Below the pieces are notes generated by a model. That model was not told where the DNA came from, did no database searches, and worked only from the letters and a program-made list of their open reading frames with translations. DNA of 64,000 nt from Euptelea pleiosperma (Eukaryota > Streptophyta > Magnoliopsida > Ranunculales > Eupteleaceae). Location: contig CM068553.1 of NCBI GenBank assembly GCA_035048495.1, positions 23,499,190 to 23,563,189 on the forward strand. The letters are read 5' to 3'. The position numbers and the translations under genes were made by a program. Below, piece after piece: positions 12,020-22,033 of this stretch. Each line of letters starts with the position of its first letter. Position 1 is the first letter of the stretch.

Positions 12020-12093
12020 ACCGTTGGATCTTCCATCGAACCGTTGGATCTTCAATCGGACCGTTGGATCTTCAATCGAACCGTTGGATCTCT
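12020..12093 (+). repeat. U3 tandem repeat, 20-bp unit, 3.7 copies
   Basis: The unit ACCGTTGGATCTTCCATCGA repeats with period 20. Copies B, D, E, F and G carry about three units at the same place (near 7350, 17642, 23702, 28493 and 54294), so the array is a fixed part of the LTR with variable unit number. It lies about 330 bp upstream of the TATA box, where U3 enhancer repeats are expected. Function is inference. Confidence 0.8.
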
Positions 12094-12394
12094 CTAGATC
12101 CGTCGATCTACCAATCTGGGTCCCAATCAAGTCACCACCCATCCGATCGCCATCAGACTATCTGTCACATCATCTTGTGAGACGATGGACATCATCAGTC
12201 CATATGGGCCAGTAGCCGGGCCCATCATCATCGACCCGATGTCCGACCAGTTAGTGGACCCCGTGAAATTCTAAATAATTTTAATTAAATTTTAAAAAAA
12301 TGGGGGGTCCACTAAATGGGGACATTTCCCAAAGAAAAGTAGACTTTTACTTAAAAAAAAAAAAAAAAAAATATTTTTTTTATTTAAAAAAATA

Positions 12395-12431
12395 CCCTAT
12401 TTCCATTAAAGGAAATAGGGAGCTTTATAAG
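12395..12431 (+). promoter_or_regulatory. LTR core promoter: 10-bp-arm palindrome followed by TATA box
   Basis: CCCTATTTCC and GGAAATAGGG flank ATTAAA, then TTTATAAG follows at 12424-12431. The same pair occurs in copy E, where the palindrome is perfect over 26 bp (24076-24101) and TTTATAAG is at 24105-24112, and in recognisable form in B, F and G. Transcription from here would start near 12455 in the pyrimidine-rich leader. Confidence 0.6.
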
Positions 12432-12598
12432 AGGAAGGAGAAGGGTTCGTTCGAACCCTAATCCCCTCCAATCCTCCTCTAATCCCCCTCCAATCTCTTT
12501 CTCTCCTCCCCCAAATCATTTTCGAACATTTTCCTCTCCTCCTTCTCCTTCTTTTTCTTCTTTCTTTTTCTCCTCTTCTTCATCTTCTTCATGTCTTC

Positions 12599-12622
12599 GC
12601 CGGAGTTGCCTGCAACTCCGGC
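12599..12622 (+). other. Leader hairpin GCCGGAGTTGC / GCAACTCCGGC
   Basis: An 11-bp perfect stem with a 2-base loop. It is followed at once by CCGTCTGGTAAGG, a second splice-donor-like site also present in copy E (near 24303). Related hairpins occur in every complete LTR copy, often more than once. Confidence 0.7.
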
Positions 12623-12639
12623 CGTCTGGTAAGGCTTCC

Positions 12640-12692
12640 TCCTCTTCTTCTTCTTCTTCTTCTTCTTCTTCTTCTTCTTCTTCTTCTTCTTC
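12640..12692 (+). repeat. (TTC)n microsatellite in LTR copy C
   Basis: A run of TTC units in the transcribed leader. Similar runs are at 24313-24382 (copy E) and, as AGA on plus, at 17069-17120 (copy D). They generate the poly-Lys, poly-Glu and poly-Ser frames that mimic genes. Confidence 0.85.
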
Positions 12693-13499
12693 ATCCGTTC
12701 CCCCTTGCTGCTGTGTGCAGCACCATTTCCTCCGCCTGCAACCACCGTCTTCTTCATCCTCGTGCTCCACCACCACCTGCAACAGCACTCCACCGTCCAT
12801 TAACGCCCCTCTCTCTCCCCTCTCTTCCCACGATCTCACAAGCCAGCACCGGCTGGTTGGCGCACCACGGAACCAGCTCCTCCAAGTGTCGCCTCCACAG
12901 TGAAACAGGCGGTCTGCAATGTCTTCTCTTCTCCCTTCTCCTACTTCTTCTCCTCCGGCCAGCAGCAACGTCTTCACCACCGTTCCGACCTGCTGGTGAA
13001 CTCTTCACCATTCTCCACCAACGTGCATCTCCACGCTTGGACATCCTGCAACGTTCTGCTGCCTTCCACCTGCTGCAACAACCACAGAAATCCAGCCACC
13101 TCTTGCAGAACACACCGCCTACACCTCCCATCTCAACCACGGTGTTGCTCCTCCATTGCAACACCAGTGTGCCCAACTCTCTCCTTCTCCTTCACAAAAT
13201 ACACTTGCCGCACATCCACTTAGACGAACTTGCAACAGTCCACCACCATCGTCGCCACCATGCACCCCCCGTCCATCTTCATAGCCTGATTCGTTGGTTT
13301 AAGGGTTGCGCTTCCTGCCACCTGTCTTGCACATCGCTGCAAACCTTGAAGCCAACCACCAGCCTTGTCCTTCCACGTGCTACTGTAGCCTCCTCATAGT
13401 GCATCACGTGCACTACCTACAACCAATCACTTGGCTGGATCTCCTCGCCGTGCTCGACCAGCCCATTTGCCGATCCAACATGGTGATCCTTTACCATTG

Positions 13500-13990
13500 G
13501 TAAGTTCTTGAAAGGTGATCTTCTATCTTCCCTCATTAATCTTCTTTCTCTCCAAAATCTTTCTTTCTCTCTCTTCCCCTAACTTTCTCTCTCTTAATAA
13601 CTCTCTCTATCTCTAGCATTTTTCTCTCTCTAGTTTCTCTTAATTAACTTTTATTAGAAAGTATGTCATCATGTTTAGAACAATTTTCAATTGAGCAGCG
13701 TTTTGTAACTCAAAATTTTGATTAATCAATTAGAATTTTATTATTATATTTCTGTGTTTTGAATCATTGTCATTGATGTTATTAGTTATTTGTGATCAAT
13801 TTCCACATAAAAAGCATGTTTTAATCTCACTTTCATCACCATTCTCACCCCTCCATCTCTCATTTCCATCCTTTATTTTTATCATTTTCTGTGGAAAAAT
13901 TCGTCCTTTTATGTTCTTGTCTACGCTACTAATCCCGAGTGTGGATCGACATCCGACACGAATCCCTATACAAATCTGTCAATTTTGCAG
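13500..13990 (+). other. Intron-like segment in LTR copy C
   Basis: It starts GTAAGTTC after TTG, is rich in CTCT and T runs, and ends CAATTTTGCAG before GATAATCAGA. The final 76 bp of the LTR follow as a putative second exon. The donor and acceptor are conserved in five other copies although the sequence upstream of the donor is not. Confidence 0.45.
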
Positions 13991-14066
13991 GATAATCAGA
14001 TAAAAATTACAAATCTGGTTGATTCTAGGGTTTCCGTAATCAACGACGCGGTCAACCCTACTTTCA

Positions 14067-15172
14067 ATCACTTCCGGGCAAATTTGCAGCACCGTTCACC
14101 ACCACCTTGGCCTGGATCTTGCTGCACTTTTGCCAATATACCTGCATCTCCGAAATTACCTATGGTAGTGTTCACTGGCTATCCCATTGCTTGGTCAAAG
14201 AAGCCATCAACCTGCTATAAGATCAGCCAGACTTGCACTTGCAATCTAATTGATTCACACAACAAACCAGTGGGCATTCATCACCGTCGTCCTCTTCACC
14301 AACTTGAGGAGAAGCGGCACAGCACCCAACCATTTTCTCTTCTCCCTCAATTCGCTCATCATGAACTGACCTGCAACCTTTCCACCTCCATCTCCATCTC
14401 CATCTATCATAATCTTCTCACGTCACTAGCCACCCTTGGCTCCTTCTCTGGCGAAACTCTCAACTCGAGTTGCTCCCTTGCTGCCAACGTTGTTGGCTCC
14501 AACTTGCACCTTCGAGGTACCACCTTGCATCCAAGATCACCAAGCCAACCATCAAAACCAGTTGCTAAATCACCCTCGCATTCAACTTCGACTTCCTTGC
14601 TGCCATGCATTGTCTGTGCTTCACACTTGGGCAATCAATCTATGGTAGCACCACCGGACCCTTGCATGTGCCTTCCTCATGGTCGATCTGATATGTCGGT
14701 AAGTGAGAGGTAATTCTCCATCTCTATCTCTCTCTCTCTAGGTGAGTTTTCTCTCTCTCTACGTATCATTCATATCTCTCTCTCTCTAGACCTCTCTCTC
14801 GCATCTCTTACCTACTTTCTCTCTCTAACTTTCTCACTTTTTCTCTAGTTTCTCTCTCTCAAAACCTCTTTCTCTCTCTACATCCCTCTCTTATTAAAAT
14901 GCTTTCTAGTTTAGTTATTTTGTCAGATATTTGCTGTAAAAGACAATTTTAATTAAATGAAGTTGATTTGAGAATGATGTGGTACATGCAAATGTTTCAG
15001 TATCTTTTGTGTTCTTATTCGCGCTAATTAGACTAATCCTGAGTGCGGATCGACATCCAACACGAATCCCTATACAAATCTGTCAATTTTGCAGGATAAA
15101 ATCGGATAAATTACAAAATCTTGTTAAGATTAGGGTTTCCGTTACCAACGACGCGGAAAAATCCTACTTTCA
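14067..15172 (+). mobile_element. LTR copy C2: 3' portion of another LTR of the same family
   Basis: This 1106-bp stretch ends with a second full LTR 3' terminus (…ACGCGGAAAAATCCTACTTTCA at 15172, same block as 14066). Its upstream half is a variable leader unlike that of copy C, and it has its own intron-like segment at 14699-15094 (TCG/GTAAGTGAG to TTTTGCAG). The simplest reading is that the plus-strand Athila-like element inserted into this LTR, whose 5' part lies left of the window. Open frames here (13985-14713) are not credible genes. Confidence 0.65.
14699..15094 (+). other. Intron-like segment in LTR copy C2
   Basis: Donor TCG/GTAAGTGAG, CTCT-rich body, acceptor CAATTTTGCAG/GATAAAATCGG. 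It is 396 bp against 491 bp in copy C, with conserved ends. Confidence 0.45.
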
Positions 15173-15404
15173 GTGTCTCTGTGTGTGTTTAGAGAAGGCA
15201 TAGAAGGGTTCTATTTATAGAATTCTAAGACCCTGAGTTGTGTGGAACGTGGGATAATGGAACCATGAATTTTGGATCTCTGTTCAAGGTCCAATCAATC
15301 GTACCCTTGGTCCAATTGATTGGGCCATGTCCAATCGATTGGGGATAAGTGTCCAATCGATTGGGCTCAGTAAGTTTTTTGTTCTGAAGGCACCAATCGA
15401 TTGC
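15173..15404 (-). mobile_element. Sirevirus-like LTR, left part, cut by LTR copies C2 and D
   Basis: On the minus strand there is a TATA-like CTATAAATAGAACCC near 15210-15224, with copies of CCAATCGATTGG upstream of it (15290-15400). The continuation lies at 18352 beyond LTR D. The arrangement (palindromic motifs, then TATAAATA) matches the plus-strand LTR at 56721. The downstream part of the LTR is missing at 15173, where LTR C2 abuts. Confidence 0.5.
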
Positions 15405-17359
15405 TGAAAATAGGATTTTTCCGCGTCGTTGGTTACGGAAACCCTAGAATCAACACATTTTGTAATTTTTATCCGATTATCCTGCAAAATTGATAGATTT
15501 GTATAGGGATTTGTGTCGGATGTCGATCCGCACTCAGGTTAATGTTAGTGCACTAAGGAGCATACAATATCAGAAAATTGTCACAAAATAATGGAGAATA
15601 TGGTGAGGTGAGAATGGTGGATTTATCGGTGTTAAAACATAATAATCAACTGAATTTATTCATTAATCAAAAGTTCTTACAATCATTAGACAAGAAATGA
15701 ATCTAACTAGAAAGCATAAAAAAGAGAGAAACTAAAGAGAGAGTGGGGAGAAGAGAGAGAAAACTAGAGAGAGTAAGGATTTGGAAGGGATTTCTAGAGA
15801 GAGAAATAAGAGGATAGAGAGAGAAAAATAGATGAACATGGAGCGAGAAACCAAACTAATCTTAGAGAGAGGAACTCGATGATGAAACCTAGAGAGAGAA
15901 AGGTTGGGATCTAGCGAGGGGAATTAGAGAGAAGGTGAAGATTCTAGAGAGAGAACCTAGGGAAGAGAGGGAAAGAAAATTTACTTTTTTTTTTTTATTT
16001 TATTTTATTAAAGTGAACTTTTATTTATAATATCAAATAAACAAACTTACAATAATTTCTCGAATAAAAACTAAACATTGATTAAGCTAGAAAGCAATAT
16101 AAATGAGATAGAGATGAAAAATATAGAGAAGATAGGTAGAGAGAAAGTACTAAAATCTAGAGAGATAAAGTGAAAAGGCAAAAGTTTTAGAGAGAGAAAA
16201 AGAAGTGAGAAGCTTTTAGAAAGAGAGAGAGAATTAATAGAGAGTTAGAGAGAGAAGCAAAGGGAGGAATAGTTTACCTTGAGGAAAGGTTTTCCTCAAG
16301 ACCAATCCTTGCTTTGCAAAGTTCGGCCATGATGCACAACCGCAAGGAGGAGGGGGATATACTTGGGTGGTGAACCGGCCAAAGAAGGATGATAGTTGCA
16401 AATATGCATGTGGGAGGAGGCACAGCAAGTGCATACCAAAGAAGGTGGCGGTTGACGGTGCTGGTGATGGAAGTGCTTTGGAAGGGAAACCAACTATAAG
16501 GAGGAATGGTGGTCGGTGATTTGCAGGCTGGTGGGAAGTTCGACTGAGTATGGACAGGTGGAGAAAGAGGGCGATGAAGAAATGGTGAACGGTTGGCTGG
16601 AGTTGCAGGCGTGCAACTCCAACACGCAACCGTGGAGAAGGAAGACGTGGTTGGCAGTCCGGTTGCTCAAGAGGAAAAGCAACCGGTGAGTTTGAGAGGA
16701 AGAATTTAATAAAAAGAGAAGAGAGGTTGAGAGGGGGGAGACTGGGGTTGCTACCTGCAACTCCGGTTGGTGAACACGGTGGTGCCAAGAACCAGTCCGC
16801 CGGAGTTGCAGACCTGCAACTCCGGCAAGAAGATGAAGAAGAAGAAGCAGAAAGGAGGAGGAGGAAGAAAAAGATGAGGAAGAAGAGAAGGGAAGAAGGA
16901 GAGGGGGGTAGGAACTCTTACCGTTGGAATGTGTTGCAGGTGGGGGCGTGGTGAGAACCGGGAAGGAGCTCGCCGGTTTTAATGGCGAGGTGGTTGCTGG
17001 TGGTGCGTTGATGGGGGTGACGGCTTGCTGGTTAGCCCCTCTGTACCTGAAACAGAAGAATGGAAGAAGGAGAAGAAGAAGAAGAAGAAGAAGAAGAAGA
17101 AGAAGAAGAAGAAGAAGAAAAAAAACCAGTCCGCCGGAGTTGCTCGCCGGTGTAGCTCGCCGGATCAATAGAGAAGAAGATAAAGAGGAAGTAGAAGAAG
17201 GAAGAAAGAGGAGGGGGAGAGAGGGAGCCAGCCTCTAGGGTTTCCAAGGGAACCATTTTTAAAGAGAGAAACCGTGGGTTTCTCCCTTAGAAACTCACGG
17301 TTTCTATTTTGAAAATTTGTCATTTTTTTAAGGTGCGTTTGGTCACCACGTGAAAAATG

Positions 17360-17396
<37 letters not shown>

Positions 17397-18346
17397 TAAA
17401 AACCTACTTTTCTATGGGGAATCTCCCCAATTAGTGGACCCCCCATTTAATTAAAATTATTTTGAAATTCGCGGGGTCCACTAACTGGTCGGACAGCGGG
17501 TCGATGAAGATGGGCCCGGCTATTGGCCCACATGGACTGATGATGTCCATCGTCTCACAAGATGATGTGATAGACATTCTGATGGCAATCGGATGGATGG
17601 TGACTTGATTGGGACTCAGATTGGTGGATCGACGGATCTAGAGAGATCCAACGGTCCGATTGAAGATCCAACGGTCCGATGGAAGATCCAACGGTCAGAA
17701 AGCTAAGGGAGATGAGATAGAGCTGATGGGCAGGAGTTCTGGGGTTAGGTCAGTAGATTCGAGGACCGAGAGATGAAGAGAGAGAGAGAATAAGGAGAGA
17801 TGAGAGAAAAAGTATCAAAAAAAATGGAAAAAAGCACTGGCGGAGGGTCTGGAACCCTGGTCTTCACTGTGACCATCCTCACGCTTCTCCAGTAGAGTCG
17901 ACTATCATTCTTTGCTGACTCATGTGGCTTTAAACGCTTTGGTCCGTCTCTTGGTCATTGGCTCTCCTGCTCTCTTCGTTCTTTGGGCCGGCTTTTTGGT
18001 CCTCATAGTTGGCCCATATCTTTTAGTCATAGCATGTGGGCTCTTTAAGCTTTGATAATGGGCTTTCCTGATCGATGTGGGCTCGCAAGTCTCGAGAAAT
18101 GTCCCATCGGGGTTTCCTGCGACAGAAGAAGCGCGTAATGAGATTCTATCAGAATGACTACATGTCTAGACTTCCGAAAATGTGTTTAATGCATGCAAAT
18201 ATACCATTTCGTCCAGAAAAGTGTGTTCTACGCAACACAAGAGACTCTTACGTAGAAAAGTGGATAATTAGAGCAGTTTTACGTAGGAGAGTGCGATAAC
18301 GCTAACAGGATAAGTGCTTAAAATAAGCACTTTTGAGCGAATATCA
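15405..18346 (-). mobile_element. LTR copy D: solo LTR, TSD ATTGC
   Basis: Family termini TGAAAATAGG (15405) and GAATATCA (18346) with perfect duplications ATTGC at 15400-15404 and 18347-18351. At 2942 bp it is the longest copy. On the minus strand it has three 20-bp repeats (about 17642-17698), an (AGA)n run (17069-17120 on plus), hairpins near 16598 and 16800, and an intron-like segment at 15482-16277 that is long because a CT-rich stretch is repeated (15640-15960 and 15985-16260). A poly-T run at about 17363-17393 follows the conserved 5' block. No gene inside. Confidence 0.92.
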
Positions 18347-18351
18347 ATTGC

Positions 18352-18740
18352 ATAGGGTTCTCCAATCGATTTGACATAAATAACTTTCTATCCCGAAGGC
18401 TCCAATCGACTACCCAAAGTCTCCAATTGATTGTACTCAGAAAGATTTGTCCCGAAGTCTCCAATCGATTTCACAGAGTCTCCAATCCATTGTACTCAAA
18501 TATGTTTCTATCTCGTAGTCTCCAATCGATTACATAGTGTCTCCAATCGATAGGGCTATGTCCAATCGATTGGGGACACATGTCCTATCGATTGGACTTT
18601 CCCACTAGTCAATATAATTGACTTTGACTCGGGTCTGCCCAAGGACTAAGTCTAACCATTATATTTTGTTCATTTTAATCAACTCCTATGGCCACTAAGG
18701 CACTTACCTTCCTAATCGAGCGTACATGATCATTAACTGA
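18352..18740 (-). mobile_element. Sirevirus-like LTR, right part with CCAATCGATTGG motifs
   Basis: This continues the sequence cut at 15404. It holds about nine copies or near-copies of the palindrome CCAATCGATTGG spaced irregularly between 18358 and 18596, separated by TCTCCAAT-type linkers. No open frame of note. The outer LTR boundary is not clear; the following 18741-18940 is unassigned. Confidence 0.5.
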
Positions 18741-18939
18741 CAAATCGACAGTTACTCAGATGACTCCTGTCGTCAACCGTCTAATTCTTGTTGTCTCTGT
18801 CTTTTAGTCTTCACGTAGTTGGCGAAGTATGCGTACCACGACATCTTCACTAGGGCTCATAAGAACGGTTACAAGATTGTTTCTATGTCGAACAGAATCT
18901 TTGCCAAATTGAATATGAAAATATTCCTTACAAGACGAA

Positions 18940-20711
18940 GCCGAACAGAGTTTTGCATTGATCAAGGAAAAGCTAACTTCTGCCCCTGTTTTAGCTCTAC
19001 CTAGCTTCGAAAAATTATTCGAGGTGGACTGTGATGCCTCTTACTTAGGTATTGGAGCTATCCTTTCTCAGGAGGGACGACCAGTTGCATTTTATAGTGA
19101 AAAGTTGAGCGACGCTCGGAAGAAGTGGTCCACATACGAGTTGGAGTTGTACGCTGTAGTACAATCTCTACAACACTAGAAGCATTATCTAGTGCAGCGA
19201 GAATTCATCTTGCACAAGATCATCAGGCTCTAAAATTCATCAACAACTCGACAATTCTCAATCTTATGCATGCTAAATGGATTTCTACAATCCAGGAGTT
19301 TACTTTCGTCCTGAAGCACAAATCTGGGGAGCAGAATAAGGTAGCTGATGCGTTGAGCCGACAAGCTACCTTACTTACGACTGTCCAAAGTAAGGTAATC
19401 GGGTTCGATTACTTAAAAGACTTGTATGCTGATGATGAAGATTTCCAGGACGAGTGGACTAAATGCACACCTGGACAACTGGGTTCGGGTGACTATCAGA
19501 TTTACGGAGGTTTCCTTTTTAAGGGAACCCGATTATGCAGTCCCCAAGTTCTCTCTAAGAACACATTATTCGAGAAAGGCAGTCACATGGGACGTGACAA
19601 AAGTATTGCCTTAGTTGAGGACAGATATTATTGGCCACAGTTGAAAAGAGACGTGGGATGCTATGTATAGCGATGTTACACTTGTCAGGCAGCCAAGGGT
19701 CATGCGCAGAATACAGGTCTCTACACTCCATTACTGATTCCTAATGCACCATGGGAAGATCTATCTATGGACTTTGTGTTGGGTCTTCCGCAGACTCAAT
19801 GAGGTATGGATTCTGTGTTTGTGGTGGTTGACAGGTTTTCAAAGATGACACACTTTATCATGTGCAAAAAGACATCGGATGCCCCCAACATTGCCAATTT
19901 GTTCTTCAAGGAGATTGTTCGCTTACATGGTCTCCCCAAGACTATCACTTTTGATCGTGATAGCAAGTTCTTGAGTCATTTCTGGCGTACATTGTGGAGA
20001 CATTTGGATACTTCATTGCAGTATAGCAGTACGTGCCATCCCCAAACAGATGGCCAGACAGAAGTGGTGAATTGTACTTTGGGAAATATCATGCTGAGTT
20101 TATCTAGCGAGAGGCCAAAACAATGGGATTTTGCACTTGCCCAAGCCGAGTTTGCCTATAATAATGTGGTTAATCGTTCTACTGACAAACCACCATTCGA
20201 GATTGTCTACGGACGACTCCTTGCACACACTCTAGATTTGGTCCCCTTACCAAAATTGCCAGGTATGAGTGTTGTTGCTAATCGTATGGTTGAAAAAATG
20301 ATGTCAATCCATACAGACGTCAAGAAGCATTTGGAAGAAGCCGCCACCAAGTATAAAGTTGCAGTTGACAAACACAGGCGTTTGAAAGTTTTTAAAGAAG
20401 GCGATGTGGTTATTGTTCATCTACGCAAGCAAAGGTTTCCAGTGGGTACATACAATAAGTTGAAGTAGAAGAAAATTGGCCCATGTAAGATCTTGCACAA
20501 GATTAACGACAATGCTTATGTCATTGATCTCCTGGACGGTATGGCTATTTCGAAGACTTTCAACGTGCGAGATTTATTCGAATATCATGAGTCCGACTCT
20601 CATCTATTGCCTTTGGTGAACTCGAGGACGAGTTCTTTTCAAGTAGAGGGGATAAATGTAAAACACACAGCAGAAGAATTCATGGCACGTTTGGACCGTC
20701 AAAAGTCCAAA
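18940..20711 (+). pseudogene. Ty3/gypsy chromovirus-like RNase H and integrase, 5'-truncated and decayed
   Basis: The fragment opens in the RT-RNase H connector ([13 protein letters not shown]), with RNase H active-site residues at DCDAS and [12 protein letters not shown] replaces Trp in LQHWKHY at about 19178, and a 1-bp loss near 19215 breaks the frame before DHQALKF. The integrase follows: a partly disrupted zinc finger (HMGRDK ... CYTCQ), then [15 protein letters not shown] and GQTEVVN, which keep the D, D and E residues. Stops at 19668, 19801 and 20466 interrupt it. A GPY/F-like segment (IGPCKILHKI) and a tail ending QKSK at 20711 follow, with no chromodomain visible. Gag, protease and most of RT are absent. 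Confidence 0.88.
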
Positions 20712-21240
20712 TAGTGCTAAAAGGACATAACGGGCATTAACACTAACGAAACACAAAAAAAGACGTAATAGGCATTAACGTAATTCTTTGAAAGGAAACG
20801 ATGAGATCTTCGAAAGTTATGAGCTTTGCTCATGATGTATGCCTAATTTTGACCAAATTCCATCGTTTAGTGGGTCAAAACGGCATTTCGGCTATTTTTG
20901 GGGAATCTCATTTTAGCAATAACTTGAGTTGTAGGAATTAGAATCACTCCCCGTCGATTCTGACGTGTTTCTTAAAGCTGCGACTATCCATTCTGCAATT
21001 AGTAGGATTTTTTATTTTTGGTCATTTTTTCCTATTTTAGCAGTTTTAGACTTTAGTAAGTTTCCAATTCTCTTTATTGGTTTGCCCTATTTAAGAGGGT
21101 TGTAGTTGGACGAAATAATCAATGAAGTTATTGTTTAAGTCTTCTTTTACTCTCTTCCTTGTGGATTCAAGGTTTATTTCCAATTGAAGACAGTGCTCTT
21201 TTTCCTAGTTCATTTTCGTGATTAACTTCACGCTTCCACT
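20712..21240 (+). mobile_element. 3' untranslated region and LTR-like sequence of the chromovirus fragment
   Basis: Directly downstream of the integrase stop is a non-coding stretch with GCCCTATTTAAGAGGG near 21090, a TATA-like site of the type seen in chromovirus LTRs, and a short 5' leader-like tract. I cannot place the LTR ends and see no second LTR. Confidence 0.4.
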
Positions 21241-22033
21241 ACGTCAAAAATTATAATGACTAAAATATAATTTAAACCACGAATCAACAACCAATGAAAA
21301 GAAAAAAAAGGAGGAACGCCATTAAAATAGAGAAATGGAGCTTACAGAGATACAAATTAATAGACTGAAAGTATAAAAAAAAATTTAAAAATAGATTCTT
21401 GTCAAAGCATAAAAGAAATTCAGTATCCAAATAATGCTTGACTAAAAAAAATTCATACGGTCAGTGGTCTACAACAAATAACAAATAGTATCTAGGCACA
21501 CCATTGGCATTCTTAAGAACTTGGGACTGGAGAGAAACATATATTCTCAACCCTAGATGAGAAGAGAAACAGAGAAACAGAGAAGCAGAGAGAAGAGTGA
21601 CTCATGGATAGCAAGAAAATGCTGACCCTCAAGAGCAATTGCTGCAACGGTTGCTGTGCGAAATTGACTACGATGAGAGAGAAAGAGAAGAGTGATGAAC
21701 CCTCTTCATCTCCGAACCCCCACTTCGACTACATCGTGCGTGAGAGGTGGAGTTTTGGTTGGGACGTGGGGTAGGTTTTGTGAGGTTGAAAAAAAAAACC
21801 CTATTTTGGATGGTTTGCACGTGGGTCCATCTGGACCACCACTTATGACAGGACCGTTATTCCATCCTGTTTTGTTATATAGACTAGGGGATGACCCGTG
21901 CCAACGCCACTCCCCAACAAAGCAGTTGCAATTACACGGGTGCCTTCGGCACTCAAATCCATATTCAACCTTGAAAATACTAAAATACAATTTTGTGCAC
22001 GTAACCCAAATTCATGTCCCAAGTGGGTTAGGC
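21241..22033. other. Unassigned sequence, no supported gene
   Basis: A/T-rich to 21540, then a stretch with overlapping frames on both strands (21692-22126 plus, 21706-21990 minus). Neither frame resembles a family I know, and overlap on both strands argues against coding. Confidence 0.5.

Larger units (their letters stand above)
1273..14066 (+). mobile_element. Plus-strand Athila-like Ty3/gypsy retrotransposon, degenerate, interrupted by a solo LTR
   Basis: The order leader, gag (1696-3740), protease and RT (3735-5558), RNase H (8073-8626), integrase (8623-9439), 3' untranslated region, PPT (11347-11358) and 3' LTR (11359-14066) is that of a Ty3/gypsy element. Protein similarity points to Athila (RT words such as CNAPATFQRC and the protease DLGAS). 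The 5' LTR and PBS are not in the window; the minus-strand element ending at 1272 probably separates them. Solo LTR B (5559-8067) splits pol. Multiple stops, frameshifts, two catalytic substitutions and an internal deletion make it non-functional. Lineage assignment is by eye. Confidence 0.85.
11359..14066 (+). mobile_element. LTR copy C: 3' LTR of the plus-strand Athila-like element
   Basis: It starts TGATATTCGC after the PPT and ends CCCTACTTTCA, 2708 bp, in the length range of the complete copies. In order it holds a conserved 5' block, four 20-bp repeats (12020-12093), a palindrome (12395-12420), a TATA box (12424-12431), a second short palindrome GGGTTCGTTCGAACCC near 12444, a pyrimidine tract with a (TTC)n run, a hairpin (12599-12622), a variable stretch, an intron-like segment (13500-13990) and a conserved 3' end. 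The long frames at 12479-13399 on both strands come from the low-complexity tract and are not genes. Confidence 0.85.

Noticed and set aside
12479..13503. Long overlapping frames on both strands in LTR copy C
   Set aside because: Glu/Lys- or Pro/Ser/His-rich translations follow from (TTC)n and pyrimidine-rich DNA inside the LTR. Frames overlap on both strands and are not shared between copies.
16234..17256. Frames of 184 and 224 codons on the minus strand in LTR D
   Set aside because: They run through the (AGA)n tract and variable leader of a solo LTR, and no homologous frame occurs in other copies.
18358..18596. CRISPR-like array reading of the CCAATCGATTGG repeats
   Set aside because: Repeats are short palindromes with irregular spacing inside a plant LTR. 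No cas genes and no leader.
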